Positions 22,387 to 33,294 of a DNA stretch of 64,000 nt are shown piece by piece; within the stretch, counting starts at the first letter, position 1; every line of letters begins with the position of its first letter. The stretch is taken from positions 682,001 to 746,000 of the forward strand of contig JAOVFP010000006.1 of assembly GCA_025738555.1 (NCBI GenBank), written 5' to 3'. Made by a program: the position numbers and the translations under genes. Source of the DNA: Cyathus striatus (lineage: Eukaryota > Basidiomycota > Agaricomycetes > Agaricales > Nidulariaceae). The notes under the pieces were generated by a model that worked only from the letters and a program-made list of their open reading frames with translations, had not been told where the DNA came from and ran no database searches.

Positions 22387-23335
22387 TTAAACATGGTCAG
22401 AATTACGAACCTCAGTGTGGTTCGTGAACTGGTCCATTGGTGTGTGGAGACGAGCAACTTCACCTTCATCCTAATACAGAGGAAAGGTATTAGCAACAGC
22501 TAGGGAGGTATACATGACACTGACCTCTGAGTCGCTCACCTGCTCCAACCAGGCTTCCACCTTGTTCTCACTCTCCTTCAGCCTCATCTGTTAAAATATT
22601 AGCAATGACTAGTACAGGCTAACATGTCACTGACCTCCTCTGTGATGACGTTGAACAAGTCAATCTCTTTACTAGACTCCCCTGACACCACCATCCCGAG
22701 CTTATTCGCCGTCTGTGTCGTCAGCTTGTCCTTCTGTTCCCAAACACGTTTATATTCTTCGACCGTGTAACCACTGGGTACTGCTGCACTAAATCTGTCC
22801 ACCTGCTTCGTCTTTTCCTCATCCATCCTGACCTCCATAGTCTCCAGGTTCACCGGCGTGCTTGCGCCGGTAGCGTGTTTGATGTTGACAGAATCTGTGT
22901 CCTAGGAAGAAGGTTTAGCAATAACTAAGGTGGCAAACAAATTACACGACAATCACCTTGTCCGTCATCTTCTTCCTCATGCCCTCCTGTAAGCTCTCCT
23001 CCTTCTCCCGCTGTTAAGACATCAGCAACGATAAGAAACAGACAGTCATATCACTGACCATCCTTCTCTTTCCCTTCGAAGATCTCCTCCGAACTCCCTT
23101 CCTCTCCTTCTTTGTCGCCCCCTCAGCTGGGAAACCTTGAGATTGATCTACATCTTCTGGGGCTCTGCTGGATGCCCCTCCAGCAGCGTCGACAGCTTGC
23201 ACTGGAGCTATGTCCTATAAAGAAGCTTTAGCGGCATGTAACGGGGGCAGATATGACACTGACTGTCTGTGCTCGGTCACTGGACTTGTGCTTTAGCTTT
23301 AGATCAGGGGTTTCGTTGGGAGGGAGAGATGGCAT
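22387..23335 (-). CDS. Charged coiled-coil protein of unknown function with look-alike introns (copy 2, intact)
   Basis: Start ATG at 23335 (MPSLPPNETPDLKLK). Six exons read through in one frame to TAA at 22387, giving about 210 residues. All five introns lie between codons (phase 0) and are 47-55 nt. Four begin GTCAGTG and most share a branch region TTGCTAA; the third begins GTGATTG. The protein has a Lys/Arg-rich segment (KKERKGVRRRSSKGKRRM), a short helical exon (REKEESLQEGMRKKMTDK) and a long charged exon around RMDEEKTKQVDRF and EEYKRVWEQKDKL that probably forms a coiled coil, then LKESENKVEAWLEQVSDSE. No known domain recognised. The other copy (4540-5451) is broken. The clean reading over six exons makes this real, but expression is unproven. 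Confidence 0.68.
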
Positions 23336-24205
23336 GATGGTGGTTTAGGACTAAGATGGGGTGTTAGGGGAAGGACTCGATTGCACAGGTATTAAAGGCA
23401 ACTAACTGAGACATGGAATGTGATCTCCAGCCTGTCTTACCTTCCAGATCGAGTATTTCTCGACACATTCTACTCGTACATTCAGTCATTCTCTGCGTCG
23501 GTAACTTGTCTCACCTAATGCGCACTGGTTTCTTTCTCCTCGATGTATCCGAGTCTTATAACATAGTCGCGCTTCCGGTGCTGACACATCTCCTTCGCAT
23601 CTTAGGCATTGGAATCACCAGTGTAGTTCACCTATCTGCCATTCGCATCGTCCAAAGTCTAACACACTGGTCATTAGTGTTTATGTCTTCTCAATCGTAC
23701 TGCAAAGTGCATATAGTCTACACTCAGCTAAACGAATATCAGTAGTGAACCGCCACGAATGATAATGGTACGCACCCGTGGTATACGTAGGATTGAGAAT
23801 CGCCCAGTCAAACAGCGTTAAATACATTGAGGATTCAATTGATGGTCGATGTCAAATGTGGGATCTGCTTTCAAGGACACGCTCCGTTGATCATGTTATC
23901 TCTGTTCGAAACTGAGCTATGTTAGTCGTTGTTACAATGTTTGACAAGATAGGTACATACCGGTGACAGAATCTCGAGCAGCTGAAGTTCTCTCCATGAA
24001 TTGTTACTTCACGTAAATGTGAAAATGTACCCCTTGATCACTGGTAGTAGGAAGGAGAATTCATTAGACTCGAATCAGACTTCAAAATACGCGCCGGGCA
24101 AGTGTCTTGTTCAGTTGTGACTAGCGCCCGTTAAACCCTGTTTCTTTATACAACTCCAAACGCACCGTAAAACTGACCACGGAGGTCGGTGTTGTGCCGC
24201 TTGTG
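22432..24205. repeat. Direct duplication block (copy 2; copy 1 at 4569-6345)
   Basis: Same orientation and content as 4569-6345, but with the last exon of the coiled-coil gene complete. Confidence 0.85.
23961..24040 (-). pseudogene. Orphan exon of the Gly-Gly motif family (second copy)
   Basis: Matches 6080-6162: a shifted MFSH...EVTIHGE-like core followed by RDSVT and a GTATGT donor. The next exon (VSNRDNMINGACP) ends at once in a stop, and no NLR-like tail follows. A remnant. Confidence 0.55.
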
Positions 24206-24482
24206 TTATAACAGAACGAGTTCTCGGTATGATAGAAGCTGTAACTCAGAACTGAGTTGAGTGTAACCGGTAACCACGTGATCGCACCTGTTCTCTCTCA
24301 ATGACATCAAAACGTAGGCCACAGCAGGAATATGAATATGCAAATATGTATGTAACAAAAAAAACCTGAAAACAAGTACAACAGACAAAAAAGGATTTAC
24401 TTCTAGTACACGCGACGACGATGACGACAGCGAACAATCACTGACACACCGTCTCTCCCCCATTTTGCAAATTCAAATGCGT

Positions 24483-26166
24483 TTACTTGAACTATTAACA
24501 ATCATCAGCATCACAGTAGAAATCCTGAAAGAAAAGGAGACTTACGTTTTTGCCGTCAACCCACTTCTTACCATCGATCTCCAAATCCCAGGCAAGAGCA
24601 GCCTCGAAGAATGCCTTATCATCGGCGTTGGAGAGGTCGAGCTTCTTGTATGCGTATGACTCGTAATCGGGGGCAACGTCAACGACGGGGGTGACATCCG
24701 GGCCGCGGAGGATGAGAGCACCAGAGATGATGGAGTTGTTGGTCTCGCCGAGGACACCGACAGAGCCGAAGAGGTATTTGCGGGATGCCTCAAGGCGGTT
24801 GAAGAAGCCACCGATCTGGTTGGCGGACATGAAGGTCTGGGTGAGCTCTTCGTTGTACTTGAAATCTACGCGCCAGACGGAGAAGCCAGCGGCATCGTAG
24901 CTGGAGAGAAAAGGTTAGCGAAAAATCAACGGATAAGGATAGGAAGACATACTTCTTGTAGAACCACTCAAGAGAGCCTCCAGCACCACGGGTGTCCATG
25001 TTGGAATAGGCACGCTTCCAGTCCTCGAGGTTGAAGGAGGACTTGGGGAGGTCATCGAGGGGGTTCTTGACCTTAGGCTCAGCGGGAACGGCGGGCTCAT
25101 CATCATCATCCTCAGGTTCCTTGGCCTTAGGCTTCTTCTCGGCCTTGGGCTGAGCAGCAGCAGTGGGCTTAGCCTCCTTCTCCTTCTTGGGGGGGACGAA
25201 CTGGACGGCCTTCTCGACGTAGTCGATGGATCCAAAGACGTCCTTCACCTTGGGCTGGTTGACGACAGTCTCGAGGTGGCGAATGATGTTAGGGTATTTT
25301 TTGCGTTCCTCAGCGTCGATGGTGATGGAAACGGACTTCTGGATGTGACCGGCAACGGCAAGATCGGCGAGGGTGATGCGCTCGCCGACGAGGAAGGTGT
25401 GGTGCACGAGGTAGGACTCGAGGGTATTCAAGCTGCGTGTCAGACGATCGCTAAGAAGGGCATGCGTCTGGAATAGCTAAAGTCAGAGGGATAAAACATG
25501 AGAGTGATATTCCATGCGTACGGGCTTGTTGTAAGGGATCTTGCCGGAGCAAATGAGGCGGATATTGCCAGTGTGAGAATCGATTTCCGACTCGACGAAG
25601 TGAACCCATTGGTCAACAAGGGCAGCATCTTCAGATGAGTGGCCGAGGAGTCCAGAGTTGGGGGCAAGAGAAGCGACTGCAACGAAATATCGTCAGAAAT
25701 GATCTTTTCAAAGCCCAAATGCAAATAAGACGAAGAAAGCTCGACAAAGATCAGATTTTCAAAATCTCGACATAATAGTTAAGACAGGGATAACTGAAAA
25801 ATAATAACACTCTCATCCTTCAATGTCGCTCTTTCTCCCGCGAATGATCGATTAGATAAAGATAAGATGGGATACTCACTGTAGCGAGCGATGGGGGCAC
25901 CCTCGAAGAGCTTGAAGCCATCAGCACCCTCCCATGCAGGGATCTTGCCATGGGGGAACTTTTCGAGGAACTCGGGCTTCTTGTTGTCGACAAAGTGCTC
26001 GTAAGCAGCAGGGAGAGCGATCTCAACACCACCGAAGGCAGCAGCGGCCCTGATCTAAATGAAAAACGCTGATAATCAGTGGTCGATCTCTGCAGTAGGG
26101 AAACGAACATACGATGGTGCCCTTGTTCTGAGCGGGAGTAGTCCAGAGAGTACCGATGGGTGCCAT
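24483..26166 (-). CDS. EEF1G: Translation elongation factor 1B gamma subunit (eEF1Bγ)
   Basis: Subunit of the eEF1B complex that recharges eEF1A with GTP in the cytosol. Start ATG at 26166 (MAPIGTLWTTPAQNKGTI). An N-terminal GST-like domain follows (AAAAFGGVEIALP, KFPHGKIPAWEGADGFKL, GERITLADLAVAGHI), then an Ala/Lys/Pro-rich acidic linker with EPEDDDDEPAVP, and the conserved C-terminal EF1G domain (LPKSSFNLEDWKRAYSN, FMSANQIGGFFNRLEASRKY, EIDGKKWVDGKN). A final intron (gtaagt...taatag) precedes a two-codon exon, Phe-Lys, and TAA at 24483-24485. There are about six short introns. This is the only intact copy; at least three broken copies lie at 9.8, 14.5-15.7 and 16.7 kb, and intron-like fragments lie upstream at 26.6-27.0 kb. 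Confidence 0.95.
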
Positions 26167-26639
26167 TTTTACGTCGAGTTTTTTGGAGGAGGATGAAGGA
26201 GATGGAAGAAAAGATGGAGGAAATGGTCTCTTCGCCGATTGTCTATCAATTTTTTTGTTGCCGAGTCACGATCGTTGATAACGTGCTGTCACAGAGACTG
26301 GGTTTAGGGCAGGCATCGTGGGAACTATCTATGCGATCCTCGAAGAAAAAACATTCCATAGATTCTCGGAACATCAGTCTGCCACGAAAGCATTTTTGTA
26401 GGACAATTATCGATGGGAGATTCGGACATGGTGGGTGGGACAACTCAGAGGGATGGTGTAAAATTAACATCATATATAAAGATAAAGGGGAGATACAGTG
26501 GCAGGGTCTCTAAAGAACCCCAAGATATGTATATAACGGCAGCGGAAGCACCCACCATCCATTCTTCTGTTTATCCTAGACGATCTTCTATCAAGGGAAT
26601 GTTCCTGCAAAGAATAAGAGTCAGCGTAAAGTTCAAGAG

Positions 26640-27010
26640 TAAACGCGTAAACAAATAAAAGATCAGATTTTCAAATTTTCGACAAGCCACTGAGTGTTAA
26701 GACAGGGATAACTGAAAAATATAGTATGCTCATCCCGCGAGAAGTGCGAGTGGGAACAAGAAACAAATGCTCACCATAGCGATATTCAAGCATAGCTCTG
26801 CCGCTGTCGTTCCAACGATGTACGCTGTTGAGATGCTGGCCTGTCGAAGATATATTAGCTGAGCTCATTAAATGAAATTCTAAAATTAAAATTAAAAAAG
26901 GAAGAATCAGAGTTTCAAGGTTTCGACACTCCATTGTCATTTCGTGAATGAAATGTTAAGACAGGGATAACTGAAAACATAATAGTCTCATCTTGGAAGT
27001 GCGCCATGCA
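26640..27010. repeat. Repeated fragments of an eEF1Bγ intron
   Basis: The sequence gttaagacagggataactga, with its surroundings, occurs in the eEF1Bγ gene at about 25780 and again at 26697 and 26960, as well as near 15340 in the pseudogene. The upstream copies are in the same orientation as the gene but hold no coding exons that I can follow. Confidence 0.7.
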
Positions 27011-28197
27011 AGGGCAGATCGCTTAGAAAGAAGGTAAGAGATAAAGTACTCACATACGTGGTGAGGTGGAATGCCAGCAATTGAAAACAGCGAAATGAGG
27101 TCGCGTTATACCTCCATCGACGAGGAACGACGCGTCGGCGTCGGCAAAAGAGTCTATGAAACCATAGCTCCGTGCACTTGAATGCAAGCCTGCAGAAGTT
27201 AGGCTAAATCATAGCTCGACGACGACTAGCAGAACGTTTCGCGAAGTGGGTTCATGGTTGTTGTTGAAGAAGGAAAGAGAAAAAGAGCCAGCACCCAAGA
27301 AAATGAAGCTGCTTTGTTCTTGTTTGTTCGAGCCGCGTCTTACCGCGTCTCCTGGGCAGCTGGTGCGCTCCTTATGACAACCCCGCATTGTTGAACATAT
27401 CCCCTCTAGTTCTTTCTCAGTCTGGCTTGCTCACGCATTCTCGGTGCTCGACAAGATGGTAGAGAAGTGACGCATACAAGTCGCGTCTCTGTGCAACATC
27501 AAGGGAATATCATGATTTATGATCTCAGCCAACAGAGGCGATGCAATATGTTACACAGCGCCCATCCATCCTCTCAACAAAACTCCTTAGTTTTGCGTTC
27601 TGTCACTGATCTACGATGTCCTTGACGACAAGGTTCCCATCACCCATTCCAAGTTGGCCATGACTTGTCTGACTGGAGTACGATCTCTGAAGAGGAGTTC
27701 AGCCAACCAAAATATCGTCATGTTCCTATATGCTGCAAACTTGAGCACCTCTGCTTCGCAAGTTTAGCTCAGATGCTCACTTTTGCTCATCTAAGTACTC
27801 TGTCTCGCGAGCTCTGTTCCAAGGGATGAAACAAAATCACCCCGCGTGTGCTCCCCAAAGTACATCAAATTCGTTATAAATCTATTTCAAAACGGATTCT
27901 GTCGCCCATGCCGCCATGCGGGACAACTTACCATGTCCAGCCTTCGCGTAACGACCTGTACCGGATCTGATCGATGCATTACCACCCTTGCTCTGAAAGG
28001 TATAAAAGCCCCTTGGATAGAGACAGAGTTCTTCGTGGAGCTGGTCTCCCCTTACTGCGTATAGGAGCTGGTCTCTTTTTTCGCCCGCCCTTTTCCCTTA
28101 TTGTGCGTTCTTCGTTACGGTTATTCTTGATTATCGTGCTGATCTTGCATAGATTCCTTAGACAAAACCAGTCCAGTCAGGGATCCTCCATCCCGGA
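27011..28197. other. Intergenic, nothing recognised
   Basis: No conserved coding segment, RNA gene or repeat was recognised in this 1.2 kb. Confidence 0.4.
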
Positions 28198-28557
28198 ATG
28201 CGTGTATCGTTCACCGTCGTCACCGCGTTATACATCGGCTCTAGTCTAGGACTTGTAATCGTTGGGGAACTGAGCAGTAAGGGTTTGGCCGCCCAGCGTT
28301 TCGGCCTTCCACAAAGTGTAAGCAGCTTCCATCTCTTTCTCCACCATAGTAGCCGACTACATTCTTCACATAGCCAATATCCGTCCCAGAAGGCGCACAA
28401 ACTCGTATCTCCAACTTCCGTCACGACTCTGACTCTCTATCGCGCCGCCCACCGCCTACAGACCACAAACATTCTAAGCATAGGTCTTTTAGAAGCCGGT
28501 TTAAAGTTCTTTCGAGACCTGTTTCGTTTAGCCACCATGGAGAGAGTCCGTTTTTAA
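28198..28557 (+). CDS. Small secreted protein candidate
   Basis: A 119-codon frame begins with a signal-peptide-like stretch (MRVSFTVVTALYIGSSLGLV). After FGLPQS there is a GTAAGC donor, and a possible acceptor (ctacag) lies before TTNILSIG; both spliced and unspliced forms stay in frame. The FG-P-S|GTAAG layout is like the secreted-protein gene at 29117, so the two may be distant paralogues. No family recognised. May be spurious. Confidence 0.35.
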   Translation: MRVSFTVVTALYIGSSLGLVIVGELSSKGLAAQRFGLPQSVSSFHLFLHHSSRLHSSHSQYPSQKAHKLVSPTSVTTLTLYRAAHRLQTTNILSIGLLEAGLKFFRDLFRLATMERVRF

Positions 28558-29116
28558 GAAAGTTGAGAATTGAGGGGAGGCTTCAGGCACCGACTTTGCG
28601 CAAGTTGAAATCAAACGGCCATGATGGTGAAGGAAGAGACGATCATGATTTAGATTAGATATTTTATAGTCTATGATGTTATGTATCAGTGAAATGCAGT
28701 TCTTATACGCAATTCTTGTCTGGTTGTTTGAATGAGTCGTTGAAATGCTTGATAGAATACTTCTGCAAGTAGTTATATCGCCTGTACCACTGGGTGATTT
28801 ATTGTACCTCGTGGTTCTAGTCCTCGCCATCTGGAAGGCATTGCAGATGATGTTGATTTGTGTCTTCCGACGCGATCACCACTGTTTCATACCACAGCCA
28901 CCAGGAGTCTCCAGGCTCTTTCAATTTGTGTCGTCACAGCGCGATGATGCGAACACGGCAATGATTAGCGCCCGTGCGCTGTATATAAATGCAGACCCAT
29001 CAGTGTTGGCAGCCCCCGAGCAGGACTCGTCTATCGCATAGGCTACTACTGAGAGCAGGTCTCTTCGCCCATCCGCATCATCTTCAGGAAATAACTGTGC
29101 ATTCAACTAAGAAACA
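28558..29116. other. Intergenic, nothing recognised
   Basis: Probable promoter of the following gene; tatataaat at about 28981-28989 is a possible TATA element. Confidence 0.35.
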
Positions 29117-29633
29117 ATGCGTATTTCACTATCAATTATCGCTCTCTTGTGCCTTAGCACTATCGGCCTGGCGCTTCGAACGGAAGGCGCCAAAAGTGAC
29201 CTGAGGCCTGACGTTACTAAACCACGTCCTTTCGGAGTACCCGCTAGCGTAAGTCGGATCTATACCATCGGATTCAGTTCCCGCATTTGACCCACACTCA
29301 CACCTATCTATTCACCGAAACTAGGCCTCGTCTCTTCATGTTCCATCGGAGGATTCGTTGGCTCGGATATCGCGCCTCCGCGAGTCCCGCCTTTCTATGC
29401 CCTTTGAGGAGCTGGAACCTATAAGCCCTTACCGCAAGCCTATCAGAACGTTCCGTGCCCAGGGAGCGCAGTATGGCGGTGCGAGGAGGATGAGGACTCA
29501 CCGTGGAAAGGGGTACTCGGTGGATAGGGCGCATCAGGGGTCGTCCGGCAAGCCAGGAAGAGGAGCGGCCCAGAAACATCATGCGAGACCGGAGAATCCA
29601 TTCAGTCATGGGGACGAGTACGAAAGTGTTTAA
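29117..29633 (+). CDS. Small basic secreted protein, unknown family
   Basis: Exons 29117-29248 and 29325-29633, with a clean 76-nt GT-AG intron between codons. The protein is 146 residues. It begins with a clear signal peptide (MRISLSIIALLCLSTIGLAL), has RPDVTKPRPFGVPAS, and a second exon rich in Arg, Gly and Ser (RTFRAQGAQYGGARRMRTHR, GKPGRGAAQKHHARP). There are no cysteines after the signal peptide, so it is not a typical Cys-rich effector. It is probably exported; function unknown. A possible relative lies 0.9 kb upstream. Confidence 0.65.
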
Positions 29634-30268
29634 AATCATTAGATGCAATCAGTCTGAAGTACTTGTATGTTATGCAGAATTTCGGAATTCCATTAGTTGG
29701 TGTCATACCATGCTGTGTGTTGTGCTATACATAGGCTATTCACCATGTGAGATAAACCTCGCAGAATGCATTGCTCGGTTCAGCATAGAACATATGAGGT
29801 GTCGGAGTTCTGTCGCATTCCTGTAGATCAGGAGAACCGCGTTGCTGGGATACATCAACTTGGATGTAGCCATGAGAGTATGCTTCTGGGCTGACAGGTA
29901 TAAGTAACATATACGACACTGGACCTGTCTAAGTTTAAACTGTATACTTATATGTACTTATAAAGCAGAGGACCCACATCGTGTGTTCTAAAATTGGATA
30001 TTTATCGCATTCAACCTTTACATACTAGTGATCTACATGTTCACATGGCTGCGATCTTCTCGTGAATCTGTCGAGGCGGGAGCTCAGTTGAAGATCTTCG
30101 TGCGTTAGCAACTGTTAGCTGTTAGTAAGGGTGTTTATCGTGAGAGCCATTTACAAAAGAGTTTCTCCATACAAGGTACTGTTAGTAGGGAAGTTTGTAT
30201 ACACTCGATGATAATTCATTCGTATTGCGTTACGCTCGGTATTTTGACGCCAATGCAGAGAACATTTT
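29634..30268. other. Intergenic, nothing recognised
   Basis: No gene supported between the two convergent coding regions. Confidence 0.4.
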
Positions 30269-31211
30269 TCATCCCAAAAAATCAGTCTCCCCCTTCTTAA
30301 TGAAGGCATCCAGTCCTTCCCTAATCGGAGTATCACCTCCGACGATGTCGATAGCCAAACCGGCGGCGTCTTCTCGGTCAACTAATAACGCAAGCGCCTC
30401 CGCTACGTCGTCGCGCTGGTATAAAATTAGTAATAGTATAATGCTTAGAGAAACGAAGGCATCCATGGAAAATCCATGGAGTTCGACTTACGGAGATGGT
30501 AGTGGTAATATGAGTTCGGCCAATCGAAGCTTTCCCGGTCCCGGGGTTGAAGTTCAATCCTCCCGGACGGAGGATAGTCCATTTGAATGCATTGCGTTTA
30601 ACTAGGTTCTTGTCGGCTTCGTATTTCCAGTGCATGTAGGTAGCAATAGCTCCTCGCGTTCTCTTTGACTGAGCAATATCAGCTTCATTCTGTAGATGTA
30701 AGCCAATTGAATGAGACATATACTAATAGCTGTTCAGCCAAGTAGATATCTCACATAGTGAGCCGGTATCTTTTCTGGGTCGCGGATGTCGACAGCAGAC
30801 ACTAGAATAAGCCGGGGTTTCGATCCATTAACACCTTCCAAAGCGTCAAATGCTTTCACTGCCCCTTCATAATCAACTGCCTTCGTGCGGTCAGCTCCAC
30901 CTTTACCCCCTGCCCCAGCTGAAAAATAAACCACATCTTGTCCTATAAATGCTTTGCTGAAATCTTCGACCGAGCTGTCTTCAAGTGATAAAATCAGGGG
31001 TTTTGCTGATATATCGGTGATATCCTTTTCATGATCAGCAGAGCGAATTATAGACGTGACGGTATGATTTGGTGCCAGAATGCGTGCGAGACGGAGGGAT
31101 ACCTAGATTATCATCGAATAGATACCGAGTCTTTTTTGAGATCTAAGCGACGTCATTCCATTGATCACTTACATTTCCGTGGCCTCCTACAATAATGACT
31201 TTCTTCGACAT
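30269..31211 (-). CDS. NAD(P)-binding Rossmann protein (NmrA/SDR-a5-like)
   Basis: Start ATG at 31211. The first strand and dinucleotide loop read MSKKVIIVGGHGNVSLRLAR, split by a short intron after GN. Then DVVYFSAGAGGKGGADRTKA, RLILVSAVDIRDPEKIPAHY, MHWKYEADKNL (Tyr and Lys in the atypical SDR arrangement) and WTILRPGGLNFNPGTGKASI, ending FIKKGETDFLG at 30269. Introns interrupt after HY and before RDDVAEALA. The layout fits fungal NAD(P)-binding proteins of the YMR090W/HIM1 type, cytosolic and of unproven substrate. About 250 residues, normal for the family. Single copy here. Confidence 0.85.
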
Positions 31212-33294
31212 CGAAAAATGTGAGTAATATCGTTTGTAGGATGTGGTGAATCGATAGAGGAAAGAGATGCGAATGGGTGGGAGCATGATAGAAAGGAAAT
31301 CTCTTACTGGCTTCCAGAGCGTGGATCACGTCATCTATTCACAACACCTGATTACTGCCATCCCGATCCGTGGACCCTGGGCCTGTGAGGTATGTCATGG
31401 TTATTTCCGTGGCGTCTACCATCGAGCGGTTGCATTCAGACGCTTTCTGAGCTATTATAACAGTCGTGTTCCGCATCCAGACTAAAATAACATTATAGAA
31501 ATGAGCGCTGAGCAACTAGAAGGGAAAGTTGAACGATTCTTGCCAATTTTAAACACCAAATCAACAGAAGATTATAAGGCCTGGGAAAAACCGGGAAACC
31601 CCTGAAGAGTTCTATGTCACCTTTAGACTTCCTGTCATCGTGACCGGATGATCGAAGATCGAAGCATGGGGTCAGAACCGCGAAGGTGAGATGAAACCTC
31701 GATGCATGATTACCACATTCTAAGTACGACGACAGCGGGGGATTGGGATGGCAACTGGAAGTAATTGGAATGCCGGTATTCATGAGGCAGACATGGTAGG
31801 CACAGGCAACACTACTGTAGTTTTGATACTGCATCACCAATTATATCACTTGCACGCAGTAATTATAACTAGCTACGGAGCGGTGCACCAGAGATAGTAA
31901 TCGGTGGTCACTGCCTGCGGCGCTGCGTCGATTGGAAGCGGACTCTGCTGAAGTTCCAAATGTTGCGCGCCGCTAGGGGCCGCCCCCTTCCCGGTTTGGT
32001 TGACTGCATATCCCACCCCACTGCCGCGCCACTCAACAGCGCCATTTATATATCATCGTCTCAATTCCATCAGGGCATTATTTTGGTAGAGTCACTGCTT
32101 TTTGCCTGGGACTACAAATTGTATTCTGCACCTGTAGTTTTGTATGCATCAGGTATATAGTAGCTGGGTCCCTGCACTGGCAGTATGGTTTGGCCGGAGT
32201 GTTGTGAAGTTTGCATCCAAAAAAATGTAATAGAACATTTTATTTGCAGTCTTTAAGACCAGCAATATTTTCTCTGGTTTTGGAAATAACATATTGGTAA
32301 TCAGAAGGAACATTCGATTAACAGCTAGGATTTTTATATACAAGCTGTTTGAATTTTTAATTACCGTACTGTAAATAATGCCAGATTACTACTATTTTCA
32401 CAGTATTAAACAAATACTTCAAACTACATACTGAAAATAAGCAAAAATCGGGACGCATTGTCCCTCCATCCGTCTATGGTGCATACACTCAACATATGAC
32501 TAGTCCTCCGCCAAAATATTTACTTTTATTTATTGAACCTATATTTAATAGACAGTATCTATTTCCATGAACTGAGATCATATCGCGGTTTGTAGATCTT
32601 TACGAAGTTCAAGGGAAAACTAAGTCGATTACAATATACTGTACCAGATGTATATCGCGATGCTGAGTGCTCACCTGCGCATTTATCGGATACCATAACG
32701 GAAGTAAAGTTCAACAAGATAAGAAACTTTGACTACTTCATTTCTCTCGCCCAGTGCGTTCAATGAAGTGTGGCGCAATGTTTCTAATAGTAATGCCTCC
32801 AAATATAGATATATAATCCCAACTAGTGAGTTTCTCACTAGTCAACAATTTATCAGCTATGGACAGCAATAATCACCGCAGGTTGATCCTAAGTACAAGA
32901 AACCGAGATTCCCAGCTCTGTGTGTGCATGACCATTTCCTTTCAAAGGGACTAATTATAGTTTATGGTTACTGTGGGTCCAGATGGACTTCACCGATGAT
33001 GCTGGCAATGCTAGATACAGCAGGCATCCGCTTGGCTGGGAGATCAGATGGTATAAACTTGAATGGCATGTGTCCTCCTCTATCTTCCTTTTGAATCAGC
33101 GCTCGCTGATTAGGCGTTATCTTTATTATAATAAGGGGCCCTATCGAAGAGTCAGTGAGAACCAACGCCCACATCCCTCATCCTCGAGGTCTCAAGTGCT
33201 TCTTATTAAATTTAACCATCTGCCTCCGGCCACAACCTCCGTACACAACCTTACACAACCTACTACTGAAGCTTCGACACGACATATCTATATC
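31212..33294. other. Intergenic, AT-rich, nothing recognised
   Basis: About 2 kb without a convincing gene. A near-palindrome, actagtgagtttctcactagt, lies near 32822-32842. Confidence 0.4.
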
